A stretch of 64,000 nucleotides of DNA, taken from positions 121,650,643 through 121,714,642 of the forward strand of contig NC_134096.1 in the NCBI RefSeq assembly GCF_000715075.1, written 5' to 3'. Within the stretch, counting starts at the first letter, position 1. Each line of letters starts with the position of its first letter. Positions 22,056 through 35,962 of the stretch are shown here, in pieces. The DNA is from Nicotiana tabacum (lineage: Eukaryota > Streptophyta > Magnoliopsida > Solanales > Solanaceae). A program made the position numbers and the translations under genes. The notes beneath the pieces were generated by a model. That model was not told where the DNA came from. It did not search any database and saw only the letters and a list, made by a program, of their open reading frames with translations.

Positions 22056-23699
22056 AAACAATCGTTCATCCTCGAATGAGCATAGAGACATACCTGAAGT
22101 GGTGATAAGATAAGGATAACGACAACGCATATCCTGCTCGGTCTCCCAAGTCGCCTCCTTGACCGGCTGTCCCCTCCATTGAACCTTCACAGAAGCAATG
22201 TTCTTTGACCTTAGCTTTCTGACCTGCTTGTCTAAAATAGCCACTGGCTCCTCAACATAAGATAGATGCTTGTCCAATTAGACTAAGATGAAATCCAATA
22301 CATGAGCCGGATCACCGTGATGCTTCCGGAGCATAGAAACGTGGAATGCCTGATGAACTCCTGCTAGGCTGGGAGGTAAGGCAAGCTCATAAGCAACTTC
22401 CCCAACTCGCCGCAACACCTCAAAGGGACCAATAAACCTTGGCCTCAGCTTGCCCCTCTTTTTGAACCTCATAACGCCCTTCATAGGCGAAATTCAGAGC
22501 AAGACCCGTTCTCCAATCATGAATGCAACATCACGAACCTTTCGATCCGCATAACTCTTCTGTTTGGATTAGGCTGTGCAAAGTCTATCCTGAATCACCT
22601 TGGCCTTCTCCAAGGCATCCTGAACTAAGTCCGTACCCAATAATCTAGCCTCGCCCAGCTCAAACTATCCCACTGGGGACCGACACCGCCTACCATACAA
22701 AGCTTCAAACAGTGCCATCTGAATGCTGTATTGATAACTGTTGTTGTAGGAAAACTCTGCAAGTGGCGAAAACTAGTCCCAAGCACCCCTAAAATCTATC
22801 ACACAAGCGCAGAGCATATCCTCTGGTATCTGAATAGTGCGCTCGGACTGTCCATCCGTCTGAGGGTGAAATATTGTGCTCAACTCAACCCGAGTACCCA
22901 ACTCATGCTGTACAACTCTCCAGAACCGTGATGTAAACTGTGTACCTCAGTCAGAGATAATAGATACCGGTACGCCATAAAGCCTGACGATATCACGGAT
23001 GTAGATTTGAGCTAGCTGCTCAGAAGAATAGGTAGTCATCACAGGAATGAAATGAGCTGACTTGGTCAGCCTATCTATAATCACCCAAACTGCATCAAAC
23101 TTCCGTTGAGTCCATGGGACTCCAATAACGAAATCCATAGTGATCTGCTCCCATTTCCACTCCGGAATCTCTAACTTCTGAAGCAATCCACCTGGCCGCT
23201 GATGCTCATACTTTACCTGCTGGCAATTCAGACACCGAGATACATATTCTACTATGTCCTTCTTCATTCTCCTCCACCAGTAATGCTGTCTCAAGTCCTG
23301 ATACTTCTTTGCGGAAACCGGATGAATAGAGTACCGCGAATTGTGAGCCTCTTGGAGAATCAACTCACGCAAACCATCCACATTAGGCACACATAGCCTG
23401 CGCTGCATCCTCAATGCACCATCATCCCCAATAGTGACCTCCTTAGCATCACCGTGCTGGACTGTGTCCTTAAAGAAAAGAAGATGGGGGTCATCATACT
23501 GACGCTCCCTGATACGATCATAAAGAGAAGACCGAGAGACCACACAAGCCAATACTCGACTCGGCTTAGAAATATCCAATCTCACAAACTGGCTGGCTAA
23601 GGCCTGAACATCCAACGCCAATGGCCTCTCTACTGCTGGTAGATATGCTAAACTCCCCAAACTCTCCGCCCGATGACTCAAAGCATCGTCCACCACATT
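22053..23699 (-). pseudogene. Element A integrase and chromodomain, with many stops
   Basis: The zinc-binding part (about 23350-23220) has H..H and CLNCQQVKYEHQRPGG. The core has EWKWEQITMDFVIG (first D), YGVPVSIISD (second D) and FHPQTDGQSERTIQ with the catalytic E (about 22840). The GPY/F part is PRFIGPFEVLRRVG (about 22420). The chromodomain follows at 22250-22090 (VKVQWRGQPVKEATWE). Stops at 22947-22949 and 22278-22280 and at least four between 22485 and 22900 break it. Chromodomains of this type guide integration into heterochromatin. Confidence 0.85.
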
Positions 23700-24960
23700 G
23701 GCCTTCCCGGGATGGTATAAAATAGTGATATTATAGTCCTTAAGTAGCTCCAACCACCTCCGCTAATGCAAGTTAAGATCTTTTTGCTTGAACAGATGCT
23801 GCAAACTCCGATGATCGGTGTAAATCTCATAAGGAACACCATACAAATAATGCCTCCAAATCTTCAAGGCATAAATAATAGCTGGTAGCTCAAGGTCATG
23901 GACAGGATAGTTCTTTTCATGCACCTTCAACTGTCTGGATGCGTAGGCAATCACCCTACGGTCCTGCATTAACACCGCATCGAGGCCATCTCGCGATGCA
24001 TCACAATAAACTGTATAAGGCTCCGAACCTGAAGGCAATACCAATACTGGGGTTGTAGTTAAAACTGTCTTGAGTGTTTGAAAGCTCTCCTCATACTCCT
24101 CTGTCCACCTGAACGGAGCACCCTTCTGGGTCAGCCTGGTCATAGGCGCTGCAATAGATGAAAATCCCTCAACAAACTGACGGTAATACCCCGCCAAACC
24201 AAGGAAACTCCGAATCTCCATAGCTGAGGACGGTCTGAGCCAACTCTGCACTACTTCAATCTTCTTTGGATCCATCTGAATCCCATCACTCGATACTATA
24301 TGACCCAAGAATGCCACTGAGTCTAGCCAAAATTCACACTTTGAAAATTTTGCATATAACTTCTTTTCTCTCAAGGTCTGAAGCGCAGTCCTCAGGTGCT
24401 GCTCATGATCTTCCCGAGTCTGGGAGTATACCAGAATTTCGTCAATAAACACAATGACGAATAAGTCAAGATAAGGCCGGAACACATTTTGCATCAAGTG
24501 CATAAAAGCTGCTGGGGCATTGGTCAGCCCAAAAGACATCACAAGGAACTCATAGTGACCATACCGAGTCCGGAAGGCAGTCTTCGGGATATATGGCTCC
24601 CGAATCTTCAAATGATGATAACCAGAATGTAAATCAATCTTGGAAAACACTTTGGCACCCTATAACTGATCAAATAAGTCATCAATATGAGGCAAAGGAT
24701 ATTTGTTCTTCACTGTGGCTTTGTTCAACTGGCGGTAATCAATACACATCCACATGGAACCATCCTTCTTCTTCTTCACAAATAAGACAGGAACACCCCA
24801 AGGTGACACACTGGGCCTAATGAAGCCTTTATCAAGCAATTCCTGTAACTGTTCCTTCAACTCCTTTAACTCAGAGGAGCCCTACGATATGGAGGAATAG
24901 AGATGGGTTGAGCGCTCGACAACAAATCGATGCCAAAATCAATATCTATGTCGGGTGGCA
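23700..24960 (-). pseudogene. Element A reverse transcriptase and RNase H, broken
   Basis: RVT_1 motifs are in order: [75 protein letters not shown], and the catalytic motif as [12 protein letters not shown] (about 24440). The usual second aspartate of the ..DD pair reads glutamate here, so activity would be lost. RNase H (RT_RNaseH type) follows with [32 protein letters not shown] and [14 protein letters not shown]. Stops at 24660-24662 and 23763-23765 and a frameshift near 24875 add to the damage. Confidence 0.9.
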
Positions 24961-25090
24961 TGCCCGGAAGATCAGCTGGAAACACATCTGGAAAATCCCT
25001 CACTACTAAGACTGACTCAACTGTAGGGGTATCAATACTAACATCTCACACATAAGCTAGATATGCGTCACACCCCTTCTCAACCATTCG

Positions 25091-25590
25091 TTAAGCTTTA
25101 AGAAATGAAATAACTCTGCTGGAAGTATACTCTAAGGTACCTCTCCACTCTAATCGCGGTAATCCTAGCATAGCCAGCGTCACGGTATTGGCATGACAAT
25201 CAAGAATAACATAATGGGGCGACAACCCGTCTATGCCCAAAATAATATCAAAGTCCACCATGCTAAGCAATAATAAATAAACTCTGGTCTCAAAACCACT
25301 AAGAGCAATCAAAACGACCGATACACGTGGTCCACAATAAGAGAATCTCCCACAGGAGTAGACACATAAACAGGGGAACTCAAAGAATCCCGAGACACGC
25401 CCAAATACGGGAAAAAATAAGAGGACACATAAGAATATGTAGAGCCTGGGTCAAATAATACCGACGCATCTGTATGACAGACAGGGACAATACCTGTAAT
25501 GACAGAATCAGAAGCGACTGCCTCTGTACGAGCAGGAAGGGCATAATATTTGGCCTGGCCTCCCCCTCTAGGGCGACCTCTACCTCCCTG
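25091..25590 (-). pseudogene. Element A aspartic protease region, broken
   Basis: Shows the retropepsin segment with DPGSTYSYVSSYF near 25410 in one frame, then LSGFETRVYLLLLSMVDFDIILGIDGLSPH in the next (about 25300-25210). The usual ILGMDWLSP reads ILGIDGLSP. A stop (25091-25093) follows FLKA. Confidence 0.75.
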
Positions 25591-26407
25591 ACCTCCACCT
25601 CAACTAAGGCCGGTGCATGTCGGTCCAAATCACTGAAGCGAACTGCATACTCTGACACAGTCATAGCACCCTGGCGCAGCTGCTCAAACTCCGCGCGCCA
25701 TGAGTCCCTAAGGCTCTGAGGGACATACTCTCTCAAAAATATGTCCGAGAACTGAGTCCATGTAAGTGAAGTTGCCTCATCCGGACTACTCAGATCATAA
25801 GCACGCCACCACTGATAGGCTGCTCCTCTAAGCTGGAGTGTAGTAAAAGAAACCCCGCCCATCTTCGCTATGACCATAGTACAGAGAATACGATGACACT
25901 CCTCCAGAAAACCCTGAGCATCATCTGTAGCTAATCCACTGAAGGTAGGTAGTGGTACTTCTTGTACCTCTCAAGTCTGAGTTGCTCCACCTCAGAAGCT
26001 GTTGCCGTAACCTCGGGCTAAGATGGAGCTACCGGCGGTATTGGTACAATCTCTAGAACCTGGCCGACCTGTACCTACTGCTCTGGAGTACCGGCGACGG
26101 AAGTCTGTGCTCTTCCCCCGGCCTGAGATGTGGCAGGAGTAAGTAGGATTAATCCAGCCTGAGCTAAGGTGCTGAACATGCTCAGAAACTGGGCTAGAGT
26201 CTCCTGGAGGGCTGGTGCAGAAACAGGTACCTCAGGTGTTTGCCCTCTAGCTGGAGCGACTGGGGGCTCCTCTGTAGCAGCTCGTGCGGGTGCCCTGGCT
26301 GCACCACGTGGACGTCCTCGGCCTTTACCCTAGTCCCGGCCTCTCGCGGCTCTAGCAGGGGGCGCGGGTTCCTGGTCATCAGATCCGCTTGTCCGTGTCC
26401 TCACCAT
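25591..26407 (-). pseudogene. Element A gag, broken
   Basis: Starts MVRTRTSGSDDQEPAPP at 26407 and has a Gly/Arg/Pro-rich N-terminus with an early stop (after ARGRD), a middle with further stops, and the Retrotrans_gag domain at 25877-25600: LRGAAYQWWRAYDLSSPDEA, WTQFSDIFLREYVPQSLRD, WRAEFEQLRQGAMTVSEYAV. The segment that should carry the zinc knuckle after DRHAPAL appears deleted, joining directly to a Glu/Val-rich frame. Confidence 0.85.
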
Positions 26408-26601
26408 TTGTGAGAGAATAGAATACAGAAGTTTGGAATTTTTTTTTTGAAGTCAACAATTTTTCGCACGACATGGAATCAAAGTAGTGAAATTTTTCCT
26501 AACAGTTTCATAGCCTCTCGAAGATAAGTACAGACGTCTCCATAGCGATCCGCAAGACTCTAATAAACCGACTTGTGACTCACGACACCTATGAACCTAG
26601 A

Positions 26602-26613
26602 GCTCTGATACCA
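26602..26613 (-). other. Primer-binding site of element A
   Basis: TGGTATCAGAGC in element sense, three bases inside from the 5' LTR end; complementary to initiator tRNA-Met. Confidence 0.85.
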
Positions 26614-26616
26614 ACT

Positions 26617-27135
26617 TGTCACGACCCAATTTCCCCTCCATATGACATCGTGATGGCACCTAGTCTCTACGGCTAGGTAAGACTAACATTTGTGGAATAA
26701 TGAAATGAAAACGTAAATTTAACAACTAACTATAGCAGTAACAACATAACTGGGTACCATGCCGCCTGGCATGTACAATAACAACCTACTATTCAAAATA
26801 CACAAAAATCCCAAAAAATTGGAACATCATGAATCACAAACTACGAAAGGAAAATCTAGTGTCTCTATACATCAGAGTCTAACAAAGGAAAAATACAGAA
26901 TATAATGGAGATGGGAAATAGTAGAAGGGGACTCCGAGGTCTGCGGACGCGGCAGATATACCTTGAAGTCTCCAAAGTTATCCCTGCTCACTAATAATGC
27001 GGCTGATAAAGAGCACCTGGATCTTCATACGAAAACATGTGCAGAGAGTAGTATGAGTACACCACAATCGGTACCCAGTAAGTGCCAAGCCTAACCTCGG
27101 TCGGGTGGTGACGAGGTCAGGTCAGGGCCCTACTG

Positions 27136-27166
<31 letters not shown>

Positions 27167-29274
27167 AAAACAAGGCAGAATGAAATACCGCAGTAAAATA
27201 AAGACTAAAATTTAACAGGAATGAAATCATAGAAGACAACAACTCAGTACACAGAGATAACAACAGGGGATCTCCCGAGATACTGTCTCGTAGTCCCAAA
27301 CGTAAATGTGTAGTACAGAGGGATCTCCCGGAATACCGTTCCGTAGTCCCAAAGTAAATATGCAGTACACGGGGATCTCTCGGAATACCGTTCTGTAGTC
27401 CCAAAGTAAATATGCAGTACAAGGGGATCTCCCGGAATACCGTTCCATAGTCCCAAAGTAAATGAGTACAGGGGGATCTCCCGGAATACCGTTCCATAGT
27501 CCTAAAAGTAAATATGCAGCTCAAACAATAGAATTAATAGCTACAACACGAAATCCTACAATTTAGACAAAGTACAAGTCAAGGACAAGTAGGAATTTTA
27601 CTAAACATGCTCCACGGAGTTCAGATAAGCAATTAAGGCAAGTAGACATGCTATTCTAAGCTAACAGGATACTACACATGCTGATGTAACTCATATAAGA
27701 AGGAAACATGTTATTACTTAGCAGAAATCGGGTTTTTACAACAATTAGCCCGTGTACGTACTCGTCACCTCACGTACACGGCGCTCACATATCAAAACAG
27801 TACCAAATCCTAAGGGGATTTCCCCCACACAAGGTTAGGCAAGCCATTTACCTAGAACCAAGCTCAATCAATTGGTCACAATGCCTTTCCTACGAATATC
27901 CGGCTCCGAATGGACCAAATCTAGCCAAAAGCAATTACATATCATAAATACAACCATAATAGACTCATCTAATTAATGAAATCAATACTTTAACAAAAAT
28001 TCTGAAATTCGCCTTAAAAAGTCGACCCGGGCCCACGTCTCGGAATCGAGCAAAAATTATAAAATCCGAAAGTCCATTCATTCACGAGTCCAACCACACC
28101 AAATTTATCAAAATCCGACCTCAAATAACCACTCAAAACCCCAAATCAAACTCTTCAAATCTCTAGACTCCAACTCCCAATTTCCACCTTAAATACACAC
28201 TAACTAGGTGAAAAAATAAATGGAGAAGCAAGATTATTGATCAAAAATAAGCACAAGGGACTTACCTCAAGAAACCCCTCAAAATGCTCCCAAGAAATCT
28301 CCAAATCCGAGTTGAAAATGAGAAAAAATCACGAACCTTTGCATTTAAGTGTTCTGTCCATAGTCACATCTGCGACTCCACACCTGCGGAAATGCCATCG
28401 CAGGTGCGGATTCCACTTAGAATCCCAGGTTCCGCTCCTGCGGCTATGCGACCGCATCTGCGACTATCACAGGTGCAGAAATGCATCGCACCTGCGGTTT
28501 CTGCCCAGCTCCTTCTTGGCCGCATCTGCGGCTCCTCCTTCGCACATGCGATCCCGCACCTACGGTCTCCCCTCTACAGGTGCGAAAACACCAGAAATCA
28601 GAAAATCTTCAACAACTAGCCTAAGTCCAAATTCAATTCGTTAAGCAGCCGAAATACACCCGAGGCCCCCGGGACCTCAACTAAACATACCAACAAGTCC
28701 TAAAACACCATACAAACTTAGTCGAGCCCTCAAATTACATCAAACAATGCTAAAAACACGAATCACTCTCCGATTCAAACTTAATAAAGTTAAAACTTTA
28801 AACTTATACAACCGATTTCGAAACCTATCAAATCACGTCCGACTGACCCCAAATTTTGTACACAAGTCGTATTCAATATTACAGACCTACTCCAACTTTC
28901 GGAATCGGAATCCGACCCCGGTATCAAAAAGTCTACTACCGGCCAAAATCTCCAAAAATTTGACTTTCGCCATTTCAAACCTAAATAAGCTACAAACCTC
29001 CAAAACACAATTCGGACATGCTCTTAAGTCCAAAATTACGCAACGGAGCTAACAGAACCGACGAAACTCAATTCCGGAGTCGTATTCACATAGTTCTGAC
29101 TACGGTCAAAATCTTAAGACTTAAGCTTTCGTTTTAGGGACTAAGTGTCCCAAAATATTCCGAAACCAAAAACAAAACCTCCCGGCAAGTCACATAAGCA
29201 GAAAAAGATACGGGAGAAATAGTAAATAGGGAATCGGGGCTATTACTCTCAAAACGACCGGCCGGGTCGTTACA
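26617..29274 (-). repeat. 5' LTR of element A
   Basis: Ends are TGTCACGACCC (+ strand, 26617) and GGGTCGTTACA (29274). Includes a (GT)n run at 27133-27158, the tandem units of about 59 bp at 27285-27510 and the motif cassette at about 28365-28582. It closely resembles the 3' LTR apart from indels. Confidence 0.9.
28365..28582. repeat. CpG-rich motif cassette, CGCACCTGCGG type (element A 5' LTR)
   Basis: The same array as at 20815-21062, with about ten motif copies (for example CGCAGGTGCGG, CCGCATCTGCG, CGCACCTGCGG). A few motifs differ between the two LTRs by C/T exchanges. Confidence 0.85.
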
Positions 29275-30842
<1,568 letters not shown>

Positions 30843-32331
30843 TGTAACTACCCGGCCGGTCGTTTTGAGTGTTACATCCCCGTTTTCCTATTTATTGCTC
30901 AAATTATTCCTTACAGTTGATTTATGACTTATCAGGTTAGTTGGTTCAGGTCCGAAAGGATTTCGGAGTGAAATGAGACACTTTGTCTCATAATTAAAAA
31001 CTTAAGTTGGAAAAAGTTGACCGGATATTCACTTATATGTAAACGACCTCGGAATTAAATTCTGATGATTCCAGTAGCTCTGTATGGTAATTTTGGACTT
31101 AGGAGCGTGTCCGGAAAATTATTTGGAGGTCCGTAGTAGAATTAGGCTTGAAATGCCGAAAGTTGAATTTTTGGAAAATTTGACAGGGGGATTGACTTTT
31201 TGATATCAGGGTCAAAATTCGATTCTGAAAATTTTAATAGGTCTATTATATCAATTATGACTTGTGGAAAAAATTTAAAATCATTCCGGATTGATTTGAT
31301 GTGTTTCGGCATAAGATATAGAATTTGAAAGTTTAAAGCTCACAGATTTTGATTTGAGGTGCGATTCATCGTTTTGATATTATTTGAGGTGATTTGAGGA
31401 TTCGACTAAGTTTGTATGATGTTTTAGGACTTGTTGGCATATTTGGTTGAGGTCCCGAGGGGCTCGGGCGTGTTTCGAATGATATTCAGATTATTTTCCT
31501 TCATTTTCACACTGCTGGTAGCTGCTGATTTCTAGTGTTTCAAACCTTCTTCGCGATCGCGATGATTGGGACGTGATCGCGTAAGCTTATTTGGGACAGG
31601 GGTAGTTTTGTTCTATGTGGTCGCAGAGAAAGGAACGTGATCGCGTAAGTGTATTAAGCCGTGCTCTGCGAACGCGTAGATGAGGTCGCGTTCGTGTAGA
31701 AGGATTTGAGAAGTTGATATTGGGAGGCAATTTCTCTACGCGATCGCATGGGGCTGAACGCATTTGCGTAGGTTTGAGAGGCAGCAATACGCGATCGCGT
31801 GAGTGATTCCGCGTTCGCGTAGGGTAAAATGTGTGGGCACTCTGCTTTGTGCTTCGCGATCATGAGGCCATTTCCGCGATCGCGATTAAGAAAATCTGGA
31901 CAGTGGAAAACTGTTCTTCGCGATCGCGTGGGAATGTTCGCGATCTCGTAGAGCAAATGACTAGGCAAAGAGTTTAAGTTCTGAAAATGGGACTTCGTCC
32001 CATTTTCCATTTTTGACGGATTGGGAGCTGGATCTGAAGATATACCCGCGTTCCGGTTGTAGCTGCCTCTTGTTCATGGTAGCCTTAGATTTATAACAAT
32101 CTGTTCATGTACATTTCGAACAGATGATGTATTATTTCATACAAAATTTGTAAATTCTATTCTTAGAAGCTTATGATTTGTACTACCAGTTCTTGGGAAA
32201 TGTATAAGATTAAGATAATTCTTTACTTAAATTGCTTTATTAATTGTTATTGGAATTGGTTAGTGATTAAGTGTCTTACCTAGCAGGTGGGTTAGGTGCC
32301 ATCACGACTTGTCGAATTTTGGGTCGTGACA
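30843..32331 (+). repeat. 5' LTR of element B (deleted)
   Basis: Collinear with the 3' LTR except that the equivalent of about 37139-38971 is missing. The junction near 32020-32040 is at a GATTGGGA-like sequence present at both deletion edges. Confidence 0.85.
31549..31945. repeat. CpG-rich motif cassette, CGCGATCGCG type (element B 5' LTR)
   Basis: About fourteen copies of the palindrome CGCGATCGCG or of its relatives (CGTGATCGCGTAAG, GCGAACGCGTAG, CCGCGTTCGCGTAGG) spaced by roughly 10-40 bp. The neighbouring LTR sequence has almost no CpG. Confidence 0.9.
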
Positions 32332-32334
32332 AGG

Positions 32335-32346
32335 TGGTATCAGAGC
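32335..32346 (+). other. Primer-binding site of element B
   Basis: TGGTATCAGAGC three bases after the LTR end, for initiator tRNA-Met. Confidence 0.85.
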
Positions 32347-35300
32347 CCTAGGTTCATAGGTTCTACAAGTCATGATCAAGTATCTAGTAGAGTCTTGCGG
32401 ACTGGTATGATGACATCCATACTTATCTTCGAGAGGCTATTGGGCATTTAGGATAATTTCCCATCTTTTTTTCTTTATCGTGCGAAATTGATTCGGCTTG
32501 AGACATAACTCTCTGAATTCCTTCCACGTATTCGTATGCACACATGAGCACTCGGTATCAGCTGTGCATCGCGCCGACTTGTGATTCTATGAACGAGGTT
32601 CAAGATGTGTATTCTGTGTTTTGGTGATGGGCCAGTCTGGAGGACTTGAGGCCATGGTTAGACCTAAGTTTAAGCTCGGTAGCTTCAGTTATAACTTGTA
32701 CCTTTGGACTCATATGTCCGGTAATGTCCTTACGAGTGAAATATGTGGCTCGATGAGTGGTGAAATGGATTTGTGATGAGTATGATGTAACTGTGGGATG
32801 TGTTAAGACGATGTGAATGTGGCGAGAAGTGTTTCCTTGAAGTGTAAAGGAAGGAGATTGGGTACTTGATTTTCGTTTTGATGTGACGTACAATCTCGAG
32901 TATGAATGTTTTGAAGGATCTTTCACGTTGTTAAATTTTGGGACAAACTAAATTCTCATGTCTTGTCAACAAGTTTGGACTTGGAAAGATTAAGTGATTG
33001 CGTAGTAATTGTGACTGCAAAAGGGTATAACAAGATACCAATTTGAGGCTAAGCAGGTGGGTTATCCACTGCGGAGTAATCTACGTAGGTATGTTCCTTA
33101 TATGTGAGTGGGGAGTTTATTTTCTGCCAGCAGGGCGTATGTGTGGAGATTTGAAATTGAATTTAGCTGAGAAAGTTGACTTGAGTGTCAAGCGAATGAT
33201 TGCGAGCTTAGCATATGATTTGGCGTATTTTTATGGTTGGCATTGCATGCGTTTGAGAAGAAGTTTCGTTGAACTGACTGTGGCATTATGGCAGTAATAG
33301 AGTATAGGTATTGTGAGTTATAAAGTGTTTTAATCTACGGCTTTGAGCCAAGTGGGGGAGTTTGCTATGGACAAATCAATTCATGGGTATGTGTCAAATT
33401 TTTATTTTGGTCTGAAGTATACTTGGGAATCAGTGATGACTTGCAGAGGTGGAGTTCAAAAATGACTCGAGTAAGAAAATTTCTGGATACGGGTTATATT
33501 GCACTTTATGAGTATATGAAAATCATGAGTTGTTATTTGTGAAGGATGCAGTGCGCACGGACTTTGAATTTGACAGGTGGTATTAAAGTAGAGTTACTTC
33601 TTTGAGTGTTGTTGTGCTAATGGGACACATGTCTTTTGGCCCATTTGGGCGGTGTAATTTGGATTTGAACAAAGGGTGTGACTCTCGAGAAAGTTCTAAT
33701 GGATTCAAGATTAATATGTAACAACTGAGAATTTTTGGCGGATTTATTTATGGCTAAAATCTGAGATTTAAGTTAGATGGTGTCGAGACTTGTGGCATTT
33801 TTGTATATCATTATGGGTTTTATATTTCGGTATCAGGAAGGTGAATGAAACAGCCTTAGACTCAAATAAGGTATTTTCAGAGTAGGTGTTTCGGTTGTGA
33901 TATTTATAGGGGTAATTATGATGGGGTGAGACTCTACAGATGTTTTGGTGGCAATATTCTTGGGTTTTTGGTGACCTACGTGGTTTGGTCGAGTTAGAGG
34001 AATTTACTTCTAATAGATTGGTTATGTGCAGATAGATTTCAAAGTGTTCTTGATGGTTTCTACCATGGTTCAAACCGGATATTTTTTACTGGTATGGGAA
34101 ACGTATTGTGTATTATGATTTCCTCTTATAAGAAAGTAAGAGGAAGGTTTCTAACTAACCGGGTATGTAATTTGCTGGTGACTCAGAGTTGATAATGGGA
34201 TTCTTATACTTGTCACATGATGGCATGATAGATGCGGTGTGTTGTGCGGGATTAAAATCTACATATACGAAGTGGCAGTTCAGTCTTGGAGGGAAGATTC
34301 CAAATTTTGGTCAACATGGTCAACTTCAGATATTTAGACGAATGTTATAACTTCTCGGTAATCCCTGAGAAGGGTGCACATTTAAAAAAAAAGAGCATTG
34401 TATCTCGATGTCATTGGTATTACAGTACTCACCTGGTTGGTAAACTGCTGCTATTCAAATTATTGCTATGCGGCACGGAAGAATTATGGAAATATTCCGG
34501 CTGGGATGATCGTGAATGGAAGATGTGTTAGTCATTTTAGTGCTGGAGTTGGGATAAGTTATGGTGATTCATTTGTTCGATGAATTTGGAGACTGGGAAT
34601 TCTCGGAAGTATATTGTTTCGGGGTTGCGACCTATTTGAGGTGACTATTTTATTTAAAACTCAGTGGAGGCACTAGTTACGTTAATTAATTATGATAGCT
34701 ATGCACTATAAGGGTGCACATATGTGAGGTTTGAGCCAATGTGCGGGCATTGGAGCAGGTATTTATGCTCGAAAGAATGCTTAGGCTATTATATGCCTAG
34801 AGTTGACTGTTAAGCATAAAGTTATAACGGTTTTTGTGTTCTTACCTTTGTGGAGAACTATCTGGGCTACACTTAAGGTTACAAAGAGGCTAATTCCCTG
34901 AATAAACGGGGTAGTTACTATTTCTGCATTAAATTGCCGATTTGAAGTGTGATAGTAGACTTTGCAAATGCTTACACTATGACGTGTTATTTATACCAGT
35001 CCAGGAGCATTTGAATCTTATTTCATTATCATATACAAGTGTACCTATTTAATTGCTCATGTATGATATGCTGGGACTGGAGGCCTGTGACCATGCCGGG
35101 CGATTCATATTATTGGCACGTGAGTTGTCCGTGCCGTGTGTGGGAATTCTATTTCTATAATAACTTATCTGGTCTATTAATTTCCTTCCTCTACAATTTT
35201 ACACATGCACCTACGGTTATCCTCTTCACGAAACTTGAGGAGTTGGTTGTAACAATACGGTTCTCTTCCTTGAGACATCTCCCATATTTGGGTACACAGA

Positions 35301-35948
35301 TTGCACAGTTGTGACTTACATTATATTGGTGTGGCATGTCTGTGGGATAGTTGTGTCTAATAATATAAGGTCATCGGACCTAGAATGGGTACTATCAGGC
35401 CTGATTATGGTATATTCGGGAGGATAATATTGAAAGTCGGCTTAGGAGAGGATTATGGTTCTGGCTGGGACGAGAAAAGCTCCATGGCTAGTTGATCTGA
35501 TGAGTGGTTATGATTTTTTGATTGTTTCTTTCATCATTGGCAGTGTACGAAGGTTTCGGAATGAGGTTCTGTCGAATGCAGAGTTTTATACTAGTACTTG
35601 GTTGGTTTCGAGTAGTTACTGTGATCAGAAATGGTGCTACGAGTATGCGAGTTGTGTAGTATGTTATGTGATTATATCTGGGATTATGGTTATGGCTTGA
35701 TACAACTTGTTTAGACTCATACAGTGTGTAGATGTGAGATTCGGGTCTTGAAAAGAAATTTTGAATGTTGGAAATTGAATTCCAAGGTTTTTGGACTGAG
35801 GTTAAATTAAAGATTTTCAGTTGTATTGTGTTATCAGGCCTATATAGAATAGGGTGACGTGGGATCAACCCCAGGTACGTGCGTGGTTGGAATAGTGAGT
35901 TGATGGCTTGGAGGCAACTATTGGCACGTTCGAGGACGAACGTATGTT
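32347..35948 (+). other. Internal region of element B, non-coding
   Basis: No ORF above about 100 codons and no retroviral motif. Its 3' part (about 35450-35900) is homologous to the segment of element D between gag and the 3' LTR (54710-54900 inverted), and other parts (about 33330-34190) resemble 61500-62560 of element E. It is therefore a shared retroelement segment, not unique host DNA. Confidence 0.6.
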
Positions 35949-35962
35949 TAAGTGGGGGAGAA
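35949..35962 (+). other. Polypurine tract of element B
   Basis: TAAGTGGGGGAGAA directly before TGTAACGACTC. Confidence 0.85.

Larger units (their letters stand above)
19051..29274 (-). mobile_element. Element A: full-length chromodomain Ty3/gypsy (Tekay/Del-like) retrotransposon, inactive
   Basis: A 10.2-kb element with LTRs of 2991 and 2658 bp, TSD ATTTT (19046-19050 and 29275-29279), PBS beside the right (5') LTR and purine tract beside the left (3') LTR. Internal order in - sense is gag, protease, RT, RNase H, integrase, chromodomain. The large LTRs and the chromodomain indicate a Tekay/Del-type chromovirus. All genes carry stops. Confidence 0.9.

Noticed and set aside
33043..35700. Short frames of 60-100 codons within element B
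   Set aside because: They are not kept at the same positions in elements D or E and have no motifs, except for a short SYCD(Q/K)K similarity noted as a finding.
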